Shown here in pieces: positions 22,306-33,009 of a stretch of 64,000 bases of DNA. The DNA comes from Closterium sp. Naga37s-1 (lineage: Eukaryota > Streptophyta > Zygnematophyceae > Desmidiales > Closteriaceae), in contig CANJKZ010000770.1 in assembly GCA_947471745.1 (NCBI GenBank), positions 372,001 to 436,000 of the forward strand. Reading direction: 5' to 3'. Every line of letters starts with the position of its first letter. Position 1 is the stretch's first letter. The translations under genes were made by a program, and so were the position numbers. The notes beneath the pieces were generated by a model that did no database searches, was not told the DNA's origin, and saw only the letters and a list, made by a program, of their open reading frames with translations.

Positions 22306-23333
22306 TAACCCTGTTCAGTGCCCTGTAATCGATGCACATGCGAAAACCTCCGTCCTTTTTCGGTGTGAACAGTATTGGTGCGGCGAACGGCGATGAGCTC
22401 AGTCGGATGATTTTTTTCTCTAACAGGTAATCTAACTGCTTCCTTAGTTCGTCGAGCTCGGGTTGTGTCAGTCTGAACTGTCGCTGTACAATTGGCTGTG
22501 CCCCGGGTTCTAGTTCTATTCGGTGATCGTGTGCCCTCTGAGGTGGCAGTCCCTCCGGAAAGTCGTCGGAAAACCGTTTCAACAGTTCCTGTAGTTCGGG
22601 TGGTACTGCTGCCAGCAGTTTCTGAAAATCGCTCGGCTGCTCTGCTTCTTCCACCACTGCGATATCCACCGCGTACACGTCAGCTCCAGCGGCGACAGCC
22701 TGTTTCATTGTGATGGCGTTGAAGTGGACCGTTGAAGACTCTGGCGACTGCCAGCGAGGTAGTTCAACCCAGTTACCGCTACTTCGCACTGTGCAACTAC
22801 CCGTCGTCCAGTCAATTCGCGGATTGTACCATCGCAGCCAATCACGTCTCCGTAAAATGTCGTGCCCATCCAATGTCGTCGCGAGCATTTCCTGTGTAAA
22901 CCCGAAGTTCCCTTCGCAGCGGACTTTTACTCTCTCCACCTTATCCCGTATGGCCAGCGGCGTTCCGTCAACTAAGCGTGCGTCGATCTCGGGTAAACAC
23001 CGACTAAGTATTAACTAAGTTGCGGCTTGCGCCTCCATCCATAAAAATCTTCACTGCTGCTTCCTGTATTTTCCCATGGATCAGTACTGGGCAATCCGTC
23101 GTTGCACCATCCTTATTCATCCGAGCCCGATCGATAGCGTGAATCGGTACTGTGACTCGGTGAAGGTCGGTGAGGTTGGGCGAGCAGGTAGTCTCGTCAG
23201 TAGTTGGCCCAACTTCTACTGACTGCTGGCGTTTCCCTGCCTCTGAGACTCCCTCCCCTGCTCTGTTCTGCAGCAGCTCAACTACTCTGGGCATTCGCTT
23301 TTGCGATGGCCCGGCCGATTGCAAGCAAAGCAA
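22306..23333 (-). pseudogene. Gypsy A protease and first half of reverse transcriptase
   Basis: The protease region shows VKIFMDGGASRNLV, with Gly in place of the Ser/Thr of the D-S/T-G active site. A stop and frame change follow near 23004. Reverse transcriptase starts with the N-terminal motif PIVQRQFRLTQPELDELRKQ, LDYLLEKKIIRLSSSPFAAP and FTPKKDGGFRMCIDYRALN, where S2 cuts in. The reading frame is shifted relative to gag. Confidence 0.82.
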
Positions 23334-24382
23334 CGCCCCTTAAACGGTGCGGCAGCTGCATTCGTCGCAACGGCATGTATGGTGGCGTGCTCGATCGGTC
23401 CCCAAGGACGATATTCGTAGTAGGACCCCGGTCTCGGACGGCGCAAAATGTCGATTTTCTCGGCAAGCGCGAGGATCTCGTTAAAATGCGAGAGACCGCG
23501 TAGCATGATTTTGTGCGAGATGTCCGGCTTCAACCCTCCGATGTAACGGTCCACTCGCTCCGCTTCGTGCATGTAGCCGACTTGCTCGCAGAATGGGAGA
23601 AAACGGCTCGTGTAGTCTTGAACTGGTCCGAGCTGCCGCCAAGTACGCAGTCTCTGACGCGTCGAAATAGAAGCCGCGATTGGCTCGAAGCGCGCCCGAA
23701 GCCCTGCGCACCACGCATCCCACGTGCTGTACTGGGCTGTCTCACAAAATGAACTCCAGGTGAAGGCTGGGCCCGTGGGCCCTTCCTCTTGCGACGGTGG
23801 CTCATAGGCGCGTGGCGATGTCACGATGACTCGCCACCAGTCCATGGCGGGGCTCCTTAGCAGCGAAATAGCGTAGCGAATTTTCGCTGCGTCCGACTCG
23901 ACGTAATTCGCGTCGAAGAAGACGTTCATCGTGAAGACCCACGACTGAACCGTCGGACCTCCACGTTGGCTCGGGTCGAAACAGTGCGGGCGCTGCGGCT
24001 TGAGTAGCATTGGTGCCATGATGGGGTGCTCGCCACTTGTCGCTGCAAATTCCACGTGCTGACGGGCCTCGCGAGGCTCCCGCGGTCTTGGTGCCGCCCT
24101 ATTTCTCTCCATGACAGGCATTGAGTGAGTGGCGCCATCACTGGCTACATCTGAGCGTTGTCCCACGCTGTTGTTCTGTGTCGGTGTGCCTGATGAGACG
24201 ATGATCGGCTCCTCTGATTGTGCAGGTGCATTGGTTGGTGCTGGTGCATTCACCGTTGATTGCTGGTGAGCGGAGTCGCGTTCCGCCGTGAGTGTAGCGA
24301 TTTCGAGCGCCGAATCTTCGAGTTGGCGCTCGAGACGGTCAAGCTGCGCTTGCGTCAGTGTCGCGAGATTAATTTCAGCCAT
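23282..24382 (-). CDS. Gypsy A gag
   Basis: Start ATG 24382 (MAEINLATLTQAQLDRLERQ) is chosen over an upstream ATG at 24448 because the coiled-coil start is typical. The protein has a retrotrans_gag core (VQSWVFTMNVFFDANYVESD, YAISLLRSPAMDWWRV, PVQDYTSRFLPFCEQVGYM) and one zinc knuckle CFACNRPGHRKSEC at its end. It is about 366 residues and intact. It overlaps the protease frame by about 50 nt, which suggests frameshift expression in the ancestor. Confidence 0.88.
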   Translation of the reverse strand: MAEINLATLTQAQLDRLERQLEDSALEIATLTAERDSAHQQSTVNAPAPTNAPAQSEEPIIVSSGTPTQNNSVGQRSDVASDGATHSMPVMERNRAAPRPREPREARQHVEFAATSGEHPIMAPMLLKPQRPHCFDPSQRGGPTVQSWVFTMNVFFDANYVESDAAKIRYAISLLRSPAMDWWRVIVTSPRAYEPPSQEEGPTGPAFTWSSFCETAQYSTWDAWCAGLRARFEPIAASISTRQRLRTWRQLGPVQDYTSRFLPFCEQVGYMHEAERVDRYIGGLKPDISHKIMLRGLSHFNEILALAEKIDILRRPRPGSYYEYRPWGPIEHATIHAVATNAAAAPFKGRCFACNRPGHRKSECPE

Positions 24383-24548
24383 GGCGGGGGTGTCGGGCAA
24401 GCTCAGCGAGAGCCTCTGTTGTGGCCGTGCGTGCTTACGAGAGAGCACTTCGAGCGGCGGTGCTTGTTCGCTGAGAGACGTCTACCCCCCCCGAAATTCG
24501 AGATAGTGGGGAAGCGAAGGTGTGGGTGCGGTCCGAGAAGAGCTCGTA

Positions 24549-24562
24549 GGCTCTAAATACCA
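24549..24562 (-). other. Primer-binding site of gypsy A
   Basis: The minus-strand TGGTATTTAGAGCC has two mismatches to the initiator tRNA-Met complement and lies two bases from the 5' LTR. Confidence 0.65.
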
Positions 24563-24564
24563 AG

Positions 24565-24916
24565 TATTACGAGTCCAATGGAGTGAGCGAGTGAGGATTG
24601 CACTATCGAAGCAAGAGTACAATGAGCGAAGGAATGGGCGAAGAATATATAGCGAAACTACAGTGGTAACGGTAATGTGTGGAAAATGAGGTGCGCGACG
24701 GGCCTAGTGCCGAGGTTGGGAATTGTCGAGGCGGAGGTCCGGAGCGCGGGTTACCAACTGAACCGTGAGGTTGGGTCGCGTCGTGAACATTGGCGGGAAT
24801 AGTGTCGAGGCGAATTTCGCGAGTGGTAACGGATTATTGTTGGGTGCTGTTGGCGGGAAACAGTGGTGTACGCGCTGAGCAGGGACGCGAAGTAAGGAGA
24901 AGGAATTTTCCTTAGA
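24565..24916 (-). repeat. 5' LTR of gypsy A
   Basis: About 352 bp partner of 9507-9858. It abuts the GGTGC duplication at 24917-24921. Confidence 0.88.
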
Positions 24917-24924
24917 GGTGCAAA

Positions 24925-26292
24925 GAGGTGACTGGTTTAACTAGGAGTTATGGTGTGAGAAAGAGTCGCCTGCCGATGAACGTCGGATCACAGCACAAAC
25001 CCATGACGAGGACAAACTGAACATGTCAAGATCACGACAAGCATGTGGGGTATGGCTGGACCCTCAAGTGTGCCACCCTTTTCCCAAACCAAACCGCACG
25101 CAACGCAACCCGTTTCGTCGCCCATGGTCCCTCCCCGAGCCGAAGTTCCAGGAAACTGACACGAGGTCGCATTCTTCCCACTGCGAGGGCCGGAATTGTG
25201 TCGTCATGGTTCAAAAATATAAAGCGCGAAAGTGACATTGTAACAGTAGACACACGCTTACGGAGTTCATGTTGGAAACATCCTAAGGAGAGAGCTCATT
25301 CCCCCAACCTCCATGCCATGGTATATCTGTACCACAAATATGCGTACTGCACCGCATCCAAGCGTTTGAAACTTCATTTTCGGGAAAAGCTTTTGGCAGT
25401 TCACTTGTCTGCCATAGCTGCTACATAGACTTTCTCCCTCACTGCTGTCTGCGGTCATCAGGTTAGAACCGGCGTTATCATCGGTCATGCTTCTATCGTC
25501 AACGAGTTTTTCGGCCTTCGAAGGTCCGTCCGACTGGAACCAAAACATTCGGAGCGCTTGCGGGAAAGATGGAAGCAGCCGTCGCTTTATCCCCTGAACT
25601 GACCGTGTTCTAACGTAAGGCCATCGTCGTTTCACTTGCTCAACTCGTTATCTCAAGAACTCAACCGAGGCCGACATTGCTTGGTCGTGGCTTTCTGACC
25701 TCTGTTCTCGAGAATCCACCCACGCGCTATCTCAGCGAGATGCCAACTCCGTCTCCGTTCCGGGCTGGCAATCTCATACAATTTTCCCAATTCGAGACGC
25801 GCCTTCAGTCATAGAGACGGAACGACTGGGCTGCAGAGGCATTCTTCAGAATCGACTCATTTAGGGTTGACTCATAATGCGCACACTTGCCTAGGGGACT
25901 GGCTCGCACGGCTCATAGGGGGGGCAATAAGCTACGTAACTTCTCGCTTCAGCTAATAAAGAAGTTCCCTTTCTGCTAAATTATTTCGCTATCTCGTACA
26001 TCGATACGACTCTGAACTGGTCTCGTGTATTCAAACAGCGTCCTCGCGACTCGAAGAGGTGTACATACTAAAGCAGTCGACGCGGCTGCTGATTCTGTCG
26101 AACTCTAAGCGAGTCGTCATGGCGAAGCGAGCGGCTTTAGTGCGTCGCAGAGGCTCACTGTTATCCGGAATCGTCTAAGCCGCAATTTAGCCTTTTCATA
26201 GTCTCCACCGTTATCCTTTTCTAGCGGAATAATAACCTAGCCTCCTTGCAAGTAGTTTGAGCAAACAGTCTGCAAATAGTTTGCAAATAGTA
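24925..26292. other. Intergenic region, no gene seen
   Basis: Mixed composition. Short open frames have no protein-like features. It includes the 5' flank of the histidine phosphatase gene. Confidence 0.55.
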
Positions 26293-26486
26293 ATGGCGAA
26301 GCTGGTCGATTTAGTGCTTCACAGAGGCCTTTCCAGTCGGCGAGCCGGCGCGAACAGCGAGTGGGGCCCGTATGCGTTGGGAGCGGTCGATGATTGCGAT
26401 GAAGACGAAGCTGTCGCTATGATGGACGGCGACGTCGACGAAACCGTTGGCGAAAAGGGTAACAGTGGCGGGGGCAATCGTCAGCG

Positions 26487-26527
<41 letters not shown>

Positions 26528-28459
26528 TGCTGTGGCCGCCGCAGGCGCAGCCGCATCAGACGCTGCTTCCGCAGATGGTGCTTCCCGCAAGACTAGACTC
26601 AGCGGGTAACGCGGCGGGAGAGGCGGGCGGGGGTGCATTGCAGCAACAAGTACAGACACACTCATTGCATCCACAACTGTTTCAGCAGCAGCAGCAATTT
26701 TCGCAGCAGCCGCAGCAGTTTCCGGAGCAGCAGCAGCAAAATATATTCACTTTCAAGGCCACCGAAGCTTCTTCCGCGGCGCAATCGGCAGCCATGGATT
26801 GTTACTCTCCCACCAAGCTAATCCGAACCAAATCCCTTTCCTTTCACCCTCCAGCAACCACTTTCAACCCGCTCCCCTTCCGGGACCTAACCCTCCCCGC
26901 ATACTCCCTCATCTCCTCCCCGCACTCCCCCTCGCGCTCCCCCCCGCGCTCCCCGCCGCGCGGGATTTCCCCGGGTTCCGCGGAACCCATGTCCGCGGAC
27001 GCCTTCTCCGCCGCGCCGTTCGGCTCCCCCTACCACTCTTCCGCCTCTGTCAGCGCAACCTTCCCCGCGAGCTCCCCCGCGTCTCCGTTCCCCGCGCCGT
27101 CGTGCGCGGGCTCGTGCTTCTTCCCCGCGGCGGGGGCTCCTCCTCCCCCACGGCCTCCGCTTCCCGCTCCGCTTCCGCCTACGCTTCCGCTTCCGCCGCC
27201 GCGGCAGGTGGACTGCCGGCGCATGAACCCGCCTCTGGGGCGGTTGATTTCGCGCCTGTGCGGGTTCCAGTCGGGGATAATGCAGCGCCGCCAGCACGTG
27301 TTCGTGATGCACCACGGGGAGCGCGCGGACGCCGCCGACCCCCTGTGGGCGCGGAGAGAGGGCGCGGAGCGCGCGTGGGACCCGCCCCTGTCGGAATGGG
27401 GGAAATACCAGGCTTATGAGGTGAGCGCGGGGGGGTGTGAAGGGGGGGGGGGGGAGTTTAGGGGGAAGGGGAGGAGTGGGGTGGGGAGGATTGAAGTGGG
27501 CGCGAAGGGAGATTGCGGGGGTGGGGTGTGACGCATATATCCCACCTCACTCGTGGTTCAGCTTCCCCTGTATCCCCATGTGCGCTGTACCTGCGTTGTG
27601 TGGAGGCCGCCGTCGAGTTTCATGCCCTCACTGACAGACACCCACCCCCTTCCTCCCACTGCCTCTGCTCCTGCTTCTGCTGATGGTTGTAGTCCGTTTG
27701 CTCACACATGTATCCCCATATCCCCGTGTCTCCATATCCCCGTGTCCCCATATCCCCGTTTCCCCATGTCCCCATATCTCCCCATCACACCCCCGGGTGG
27801 GTATGCTGTTGAGGCAGGAAGGGTGGGGGGTCACGCGCATAGTGTGTGCGCGCCCTCGAGCTGCTGCTCGCGCTCACTCACACCCACCCTCTTCCACCCT
27901 CACCACCCCCTTCCTCCCACTGTCTCTGCTGCTGCTGCAGCTGCTGCTGCTGGCTGCCATCCGTCTGCTGAGACATGTGCCCCCATTTCTCCACATCCCC
28001 ATATACCCATGTCCCTGTATCCCCATGTCCCTGTATCCCCATGTCCCTGTATCCCCATGTCCCTGTATCCCCATGTCCCTGTATCCCCCGTCACATTCCT
28101 TCAGGTGGGCATGAGGCTGAGGCAGGAGGGGTGGGGAGTCACGCGCATCGTGTGTGCGCCGTACCTCCGCTGCCTGGAAACCGCCCTCGAGCTGCTGCTC
28201 GCTCTCACTGACGCACAACCCCTTCCTCCTCCCTCCTCCTCTGCGCCCACTGCTGCTGCTCCTGCTGGTGCTCCCGCCGCTGCTGGCCCTGCTGCTGGTG
28301 CTGCTGATGCTGCTGATTCTGCTGGTGGTGCTGGTGGCAGCACTGGTGGCAGCTTTGGCACCAGCAGCAGCATGGTACCGGGGGGTAGTAGCTTCCTCTC
28401 CTCCTTCTTCTCCTCGCGCTTCCGCCGCAGCAAACTCGGTGGTCGCCCTGCTGCTACTG

Positions 28460-28493
<34 letters not shown>

Positions 28494-31022
28494 GGCTGGC
28501 AGTGCTGCCAGTGGTGCCAGTGGTGGTAGTGGTGCTGCCAGTGGTGGTGCTGGTAGCAGTGTATCTAGGTGTGCATCTGCACGCCACCAGCACCTCATGC
28601 GACGCCGACAGGTACCTCTTGCTCTCCCTGTCCCGACTCGCTCCCTTCCCCTACTCTCTTCGCCTCTCCAACCCCTCTTTCCCCCTTGCCCCCTCTACCT
28701 CCCCAATACCCCCTTCCCCTTTTCCTCACGTGAAGCAGGGTGCATAGCCCAGCCCCCAAACCAACCTTGTGAGAATTCTCAAAAGTCAAACCAACCTTTT
28801 GAGAATTCTCAAAAGTCAAACCAACCTTTTGAAAATTCTCAAAAGTCAAACCAACCTTTTGAGAATTCTCAGAAGTCAAACCAACCTTTTGAGAATTCTC
28901 AAAAGTGAAGCAGGGTGCATAGCCCAGCCCCTACCAACCCACATTGTTTGCTCAGCATTCCTCCCATCTCTTCTCCCCTCCCTCTTCCCTTTCTTCTCCT
29001 CCTTTCCTCGCTGCCTTCACATACCCCTCTCCCTCCCACCTTCCGTTACCCTCCCCCAACCCCCGCCTTCCCTTTACCCTCTTCTCCGTTGCCTTCCAAT
29101 ACCCTCCCCCCTTTACACTTCCCGCAGCAATCATCCCTCACGCCTCAGCCGAGCCTGGCCCTCCCCCCGGACCGCAAGCGCAAGTTCGGCATGTGGGACG
29201 GGGCATGGCAGGGCGCGGGAGGCGTGGGGGGGGAGGTGAGAGTAGCAGTTCACTACGGGCTGCATGAGGTGGTCCGGCAGGGGGAGGGAGGGGCAGAGGG
29301 TGCGGCAACAGCAGCAGCAGCGCCAGCAGCAGCTGCAGCAGCAGTGGAGCTGTTTGCAATGGGTGGGCAGATGAGGGAGGGAGTGGGGCAAGGCATGTGG
29401 CGAGTGCAGTCAGCATTACCGGGACCGGAACAGTGTGAAGGGCAGGTTCACGGGCAGGGTCAGGGGCAGGAGCGGTGGCAAGGGCAGGGGCAGGGACAGA
29501 ATCAGGGATCATGTACTGTAGCTGGCAACTCTGGTAATAGCAATTCTGCTGCCTCGCTGGCACCTCGCGATTGGCTGGAAGGCATGTTCCCGCCGGGCGC
29601 AGTGGACAGGATTCTGCCAGTTGTCGCTGGGTCGGCAGCTGCTGCTGCTGACGTGGCACTGCCAGGCTGGCCTGAGGACGTGGAGGAGGCAGCGTTGCGG
29701 CTGCTGCGGTCAATTGACCACGTGGCAGAGCAGGTGGGCAGAGGGAGGGGACAGGTGGGCAAAAGGAGGGGGGAGGGGGGCGGGGCAAAGTGGGAGGGGA
29801 ACAAAGTGGGGCAGGGAGGTGGCCGGTAGGTTTGTGGAAGGCTTGAAGCATACAAGAAAGGGACGGCAGGTGGGATATTGGGAGTGCGGACAGGCGGCGC
29901 AGGTGGGATAGTGGGAGTGCACACATTAAAATCTAGTTTCTGGAATCCACCCGGGGGGTTTATTCTCTGCATGTGTGGATATGGTTTGCTTTGTCACCAC
30001 CATCAGCGGCACGTAAGGCGGGAAGGGGGTAATGGCGAGCTGAATCACTTGAAACCCTCCGATTAGTCTTTTTTTTAGACGACTCAAGAATAGTCTCTCT
30101 GAAACCCTCCTTGTCCGATTGCTGTGTATTCGGTTCTATGACGACAAGTGTCTTTCTTGGTGCAGGGAGGAGGGAAGATGGGTGACTCATCTGTTCCATG
30201 TCAACTTTACATACCTTCTGTTGCACTCCCTCCTTTCTGTACGCACCCTCTGCTGTGCTCCCTTCCTCCTTGTGCCATGCCATGCCCTGCAGTGGCAGGA
30301 TGAGAATATCATAGTCGTCAGTCACTCGGATGCTGTGCGCGCGTTTTGAGACGTCTCGAACCTGATCACCTCGATTGTGCTCCCTCCCTGCTGTGCTCTC
30401 TCCCTGTTGTGCTCCCTTGCTGCTATGCGCTGCAGTGGCAGGATGAGAACATCATAGTCGTCAGTCACTCCGATGCCGTGCACGCGTCCATCCTTCGATG
30501 CAGGAAGCATGTGAGTGACAGATTAGCAGTGTAAGAGAGTGGCAGTGGCAGGATGAGAACATCATCGTGGTCAGTCACTCGGATGCCGTGCATGCGTCCG
30601 TCCTTCGATGCAGAAAGCATGTGAGTGACTGTATAACTGTATGTGTGTCTGCAACCCCATAATGTGCTATTTCCAGGAGCCAGCTATTGTTTACACCCTT
30701 TCCCTTCTTCTTGCCTTGCCTTCTTCTTGCCTTGCCTTCTTCTTGTCTTGACCACTTGTACCTGTGGCAAGCTGTCCTTCCAAGCGGCGCCATTCCTTAT
30801 GCTGCTCGCTGGTATTGCTGCCTTCCATCTCATGATCCCCCTTTTCTCTTTCCCTTTTTCTCTTTCGGCAATGTGCAGGCCACTGTTCACAACATTTTGA
30901 CAGCAGGTTATGTGCACACACAGAGGAATGTGTATCGGGACCAAGAGGACGAGGAGGAGAGAGGCGTTGGCCAATGGCAGCTTGCGTCTCGCTCTGGGAG
31001 CACAGGAATTTTCTTTAATTAA
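26293..31022 (+). CDS. Histidine phosphatase (phosphoglycerate-mutase-like) family protein, five exons
   Basis: Exons, all phase 0: 26293-27420, 28105-28611, 29128-29733, one of two duplicate exons (30436-30510 or 30546-30620), and 30879-31022 (stop TAA). About 819 residues, far longer than the usual 250-300 because of polyGln, Pro/Ser and Ala/Gly inserts. Family motifs in order: VFVMHHGERADAADPLW (catalytic His of the RHG motif kept, preceding Arg replaced by His), PPLSEWGKYQAYEVG, VCAPYLRCLETALELL, VHYGLHEVV, WLEGMFPPGAVDRIL, and the second catalytic His in IIVVSHSDAV. It resembles the plant phosphoglycerate-mutase-like proteins near UBASH3. Substrate unknown. Start chosen as the first in-frame ATG. 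Confidence 0.85.
27421..28104 (+). repeat. Intron 1 with decayed copies of exon 2 and TATCCCCATGTCCCTG minisatellites
   Basis: Fragments of exon 2 recur at about 27582-27650 (TGCGCTGTACCTGCGTTG..., like GCGCCGTACCTCCGCTGC of the exon) and 27797-27880 (GTGGGTATGCTG..GAGGCAGGA). Each is followed by a Ser/Ala-coding stretch and a 15-bp CCCTGTATCCCCATGT array (27700-27790, 27995-28090). The whole unit appears triplicated, with the last copy being the real exon. Confidence 0.8.
28730..28932. repeat. Palindrome site 5: five tandem 30-bp palindromic units between 28-nt direct repeats
   Basis: The core TTTTGAG-AATT-CTCAAAA (with small variants) recurs every 30 bp, with GAGAATTCTC-type centres at 28771, 28801, 28831, 28861 and 28891, separated by GTCAAACCAACC. 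The array is bounded by direct repeats starting GTGAAGCAGGGTGCATAGCC (28730-28757, 28905-28932). It lies in intron 2 of the phosphatase gene. Confidence 0.92.
30051..30120. repeat. Palindrome site 6 (degenerate)
   Basis: TTTTTAG-ACGA-CTCAAGA (30072-30089) resembles the family core with several mismatches. Short direct repeats GAAACCCTCC lie on both sides (30051-30060, 30101-30110), followed by related GATT-type sequence. Confidence 0.5.
30240..30620 (+). repeat. Triplicated exon 4 of the phosphatase gene with palindrome site 7
   Basis: Three copies of the exon carrying the second catalytic His: 30293-30343 (truncated), 30436-30510 and 30546-30620 (both 75 nt, phase 0, followed by GTGAGTG). 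The first copy breaks off exactly where TTTTGAG-ACGT-CTCGAAC starts (30344). The sequence then restarts with a copy of the upstream pyrimidine tract and exon. Copy 2 has the better acceptor context. Copies 2 and 3 could be mutually exclusive exons. Confidence 0.85.
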
Positions 31023-31799
31023 CCTCCAAAATTCAGTTCTGGAACCCTTGTGGTATTATTGGTTCTAGTGCCCAGCTCTAACCTGAGATAGGGCCCTTAG
31101 CCTATATTCCGTTTTTGTGGGAGGTTTATTTACGGCATAAGCTGGTTTGAAATGGAAATTTAGGTATCATCAGCCAATCTCAGCGGGCGAGCTTGGGTCT
31201 GGTTTGTTCCGAGCCGCATTAATTAGACTTCAGTGAAAGCTGCCCAAAAAAATAAGCCTTGATCTGGAACCCTCCCCTACAGCCCGGTACAGTACCGACT
31301 GACCCCACCACCAAATCACATCATCTCACCAGCCCACTCACCTACCATGCCCCTCACCACACCACCCACCACACTAAGAGTGCTGTTTCCACCAATCAGC
31401 ATGTATCACTGTAACGGACGCGACGCGGCTAGTCCTTCCTCTCATTCCGCGATATTTGGGTACTTTTGAGTCGACCCACCTGCTTTTTCGCGTCACCAAA
31501 GGGCAATTTTCTGTGTCTCGTCATTCCTCAAAAGATGCTTTTGGGAGTTTCCATCCATTACGACCTGTACTCGCAACAGGATCAATTCCGTCTCCTCCGC
31601 CATCCTCGCACGAGAAAGCAGTGCGTCTGTAGCGACACGACTCTACCCGCATTCTGTCCTCAAAGCAAACTTCGGAAGAAGCAAGCGGAAGGACCGTGGA
31701 AGGGAAGGGTAACTAGCGGTGGTGGTTGAGTTTCGACGCCGTCGTAGAATCCGCGCATTCGCGTTCGTTAGTAGCATTCGCGCTATAAGCACGCAGCAG
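31023..31799. other. Intergenic region with one half-palindrome
   Basis: There is no gene. TTTTGAGTCGACCCACC at 31464-31480 matches only the left half and centre of the palindrome family, and I saw no convincing flanking repeat. CTATAAGC at 31782-31789 is a possible TATA box for the ancestral globin promoter. Confidence 0.45.
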
Positions 31800-31897
31800 C
31801 GGCTTTTTTGTGGAAGAGGGGAGGTAGAGGAGGATCAGCAGCGGCTCGCGCCGCGAGATGGCGGCCGGCAAGATCGAGGCGCCGCCGCTGAAACTGC
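31800..31897 (+). pseudogene. Duplicate of globin 5' UTR and exon 1 start, truncated
   Basis: 98 bp identical to 34400-34497. It includes the ATG (31858) and codons MAAGKIEAPPLKL. Identity stops at 31898 and the frame reaches a stop soon after. This copy keeps the upstream flank that the full gene lacks, so it marks the original promoter side. Confidence 0.85.
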
Positions 31898-32199
31898 ACT
31901 CTCGTTCATGCAAGCGGCACTTGATGGGTTTCCCTTCACATGAATAGCGACTCGTAGGTGGCTTACTCGAGCACTCTAGAACGGGATTCACACCGTACAA
32001 TAAAGCCAGTATAAGCGAGCATCCTTAGGTCGCAGCTCGTGAGAGTTCATATGGTTTCGTTTCTCTGGAGTTTTTGGCAACCACCACCATGGACCCACGC
32101 GCTTTGTACAGTCCCGCCTTTTCAGCTTTGAAGCTGACCAAACTGAACATTTTTTCACTCCCAAAACTCACTCGGTTGTTGACTTAAGAACGTGGTGGC

Positions 32200-32793
32200 A
32201 TGTTGAGGAGTAAGTCTGCCAGATCCATTAAATGCAGGAAAGCTCAAGGACAACATGCTACCGCCTCAAGTGATCTTCAGAGCACGTTCAAGAAGCTGAG
32301 CTCTACCTAGAGTTCTCCGGCAACGGATATAGCTCCTGTTGGTGTCTTCTGGGACTACGAGAATCTTCATGAGCTCGTGGTAGTTCCGCCGGGAAAAAAC
32401 ATGGCAGATGACACCATAAAGAAAGACGCTGAACGACTCTTGCTCAGGGAAATTGCATGCCTTCTAAACTCTACACGAGAAAGCACTGAGGTGAAGTAAG
32501 TGTTGTAACTGTATCTATTTTGTTTATCCTTCCAGCCACTCCACCTTTTTTTTCTCTGATTCCAAACTGTCTGCGCATATCTCAACCCTGGCTTCCCAAA
32601 GTCTGCAAGAAGCGCTCATGCAAAGAAGGGGCTTGTGCTGCTTTTGAAGGAAATGCCTGATTTGATTGAAGTGCAGGAAGTCACAAAGAAAATAGTTCTT
32701 GTGCGTCTCATTCGGAAAGAGAAGGACACGACGATTGCCAAGTGGAATCTGAGGAGTGTAATGTGGGATAGATCAGTGCACATGTGTCAGTAA
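32200..32793 (+). pseudogene. NYN-domain-like gene remnant
   Basis: The frame from ATG 32200 contains an in-frame TAG (32308-32310) and then PVGVFWDYENLHE, a good match to the start of NYN (PIN-like nuclease) domains. It continues to a GTAAGT donor at 32496. A second open segment (32602-32793) reads KKGLVLLLKEMPDLIEVQEV, which resembles a LOTUS/OST-HTH domain, a usual NYN partner. The two segments do not join in phase at an obvious acceptor. I judge it a decayed copy; the domain calls are from motif memory only. Confidence 0.45.
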
Positions 32794-33009
32794 CTACAAT
32801 GTACTACATACTAGTGCTTGTACCTTGCATTCTGCTGCTTAAGAATACAAAACGAAATTGGCCCTAGGCATGGATTACTTACAAGAGGACGAATATCCAC
32901 GACACCATCACGGAAGCTGTATCGATACGGTATATCCCTCGCACTATTTATGTTCCCCCGACACACCATACTACTTGTCTTAGAAACTAAAGCAGCGGAA
33001 TTATTGCAT

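Larger units (their letters stand above)
9507..24916 (-). mobile_element. Gypsy-type LTR retrotransposon A, with nested insertions
   Basis: Two LTRs of about 350 bp (9507-9858 and 24565-24916) and a GGTGC target duplication (9502-9506, 24917-24921) bound a 15.4 kb unit. Order on the minus strand is gag, protease, reverse transcriptase, RNase H, integrase, which is the gypsy/Metaviridae order. It is interrupted by copia element B (9956-18296) and short element S2 (20757-22305). The polypurine tract is the G-rich minus strand of 9860-9875. Pol carries several frameshifts and stops. By eye the LTRs differ at roughly a dozen positions, the most of any pair here, as expected for the outermost (oldest) element. 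Confidence 0.9.

Noticed and set aside
25045..25428. A 127-codon plus-strand frame upstream of the phosphatase gene
   Set aside because: No domain, no consistent splice signals, ordinary intergenic composition.
25855..25885. GACTCATTTAGGGTTGACTCAT as a palindrome-family member
   Set aside because: The two halves are direct, not inverted, and the TTTTGAG arm is missing.
28730..28932. A CRISPR-like array (regular 30-bp repeats)
   Set aside because: Only a constant 12-bp spacer separates the palindromes, with no unique spacers, in a eukaryotic intron.
31464..31480. Full member of the palindrome family
   Set aside because: Only the left arm and centre match. I found no convincing flanking direct repeats, so it is noted as a half-site only.
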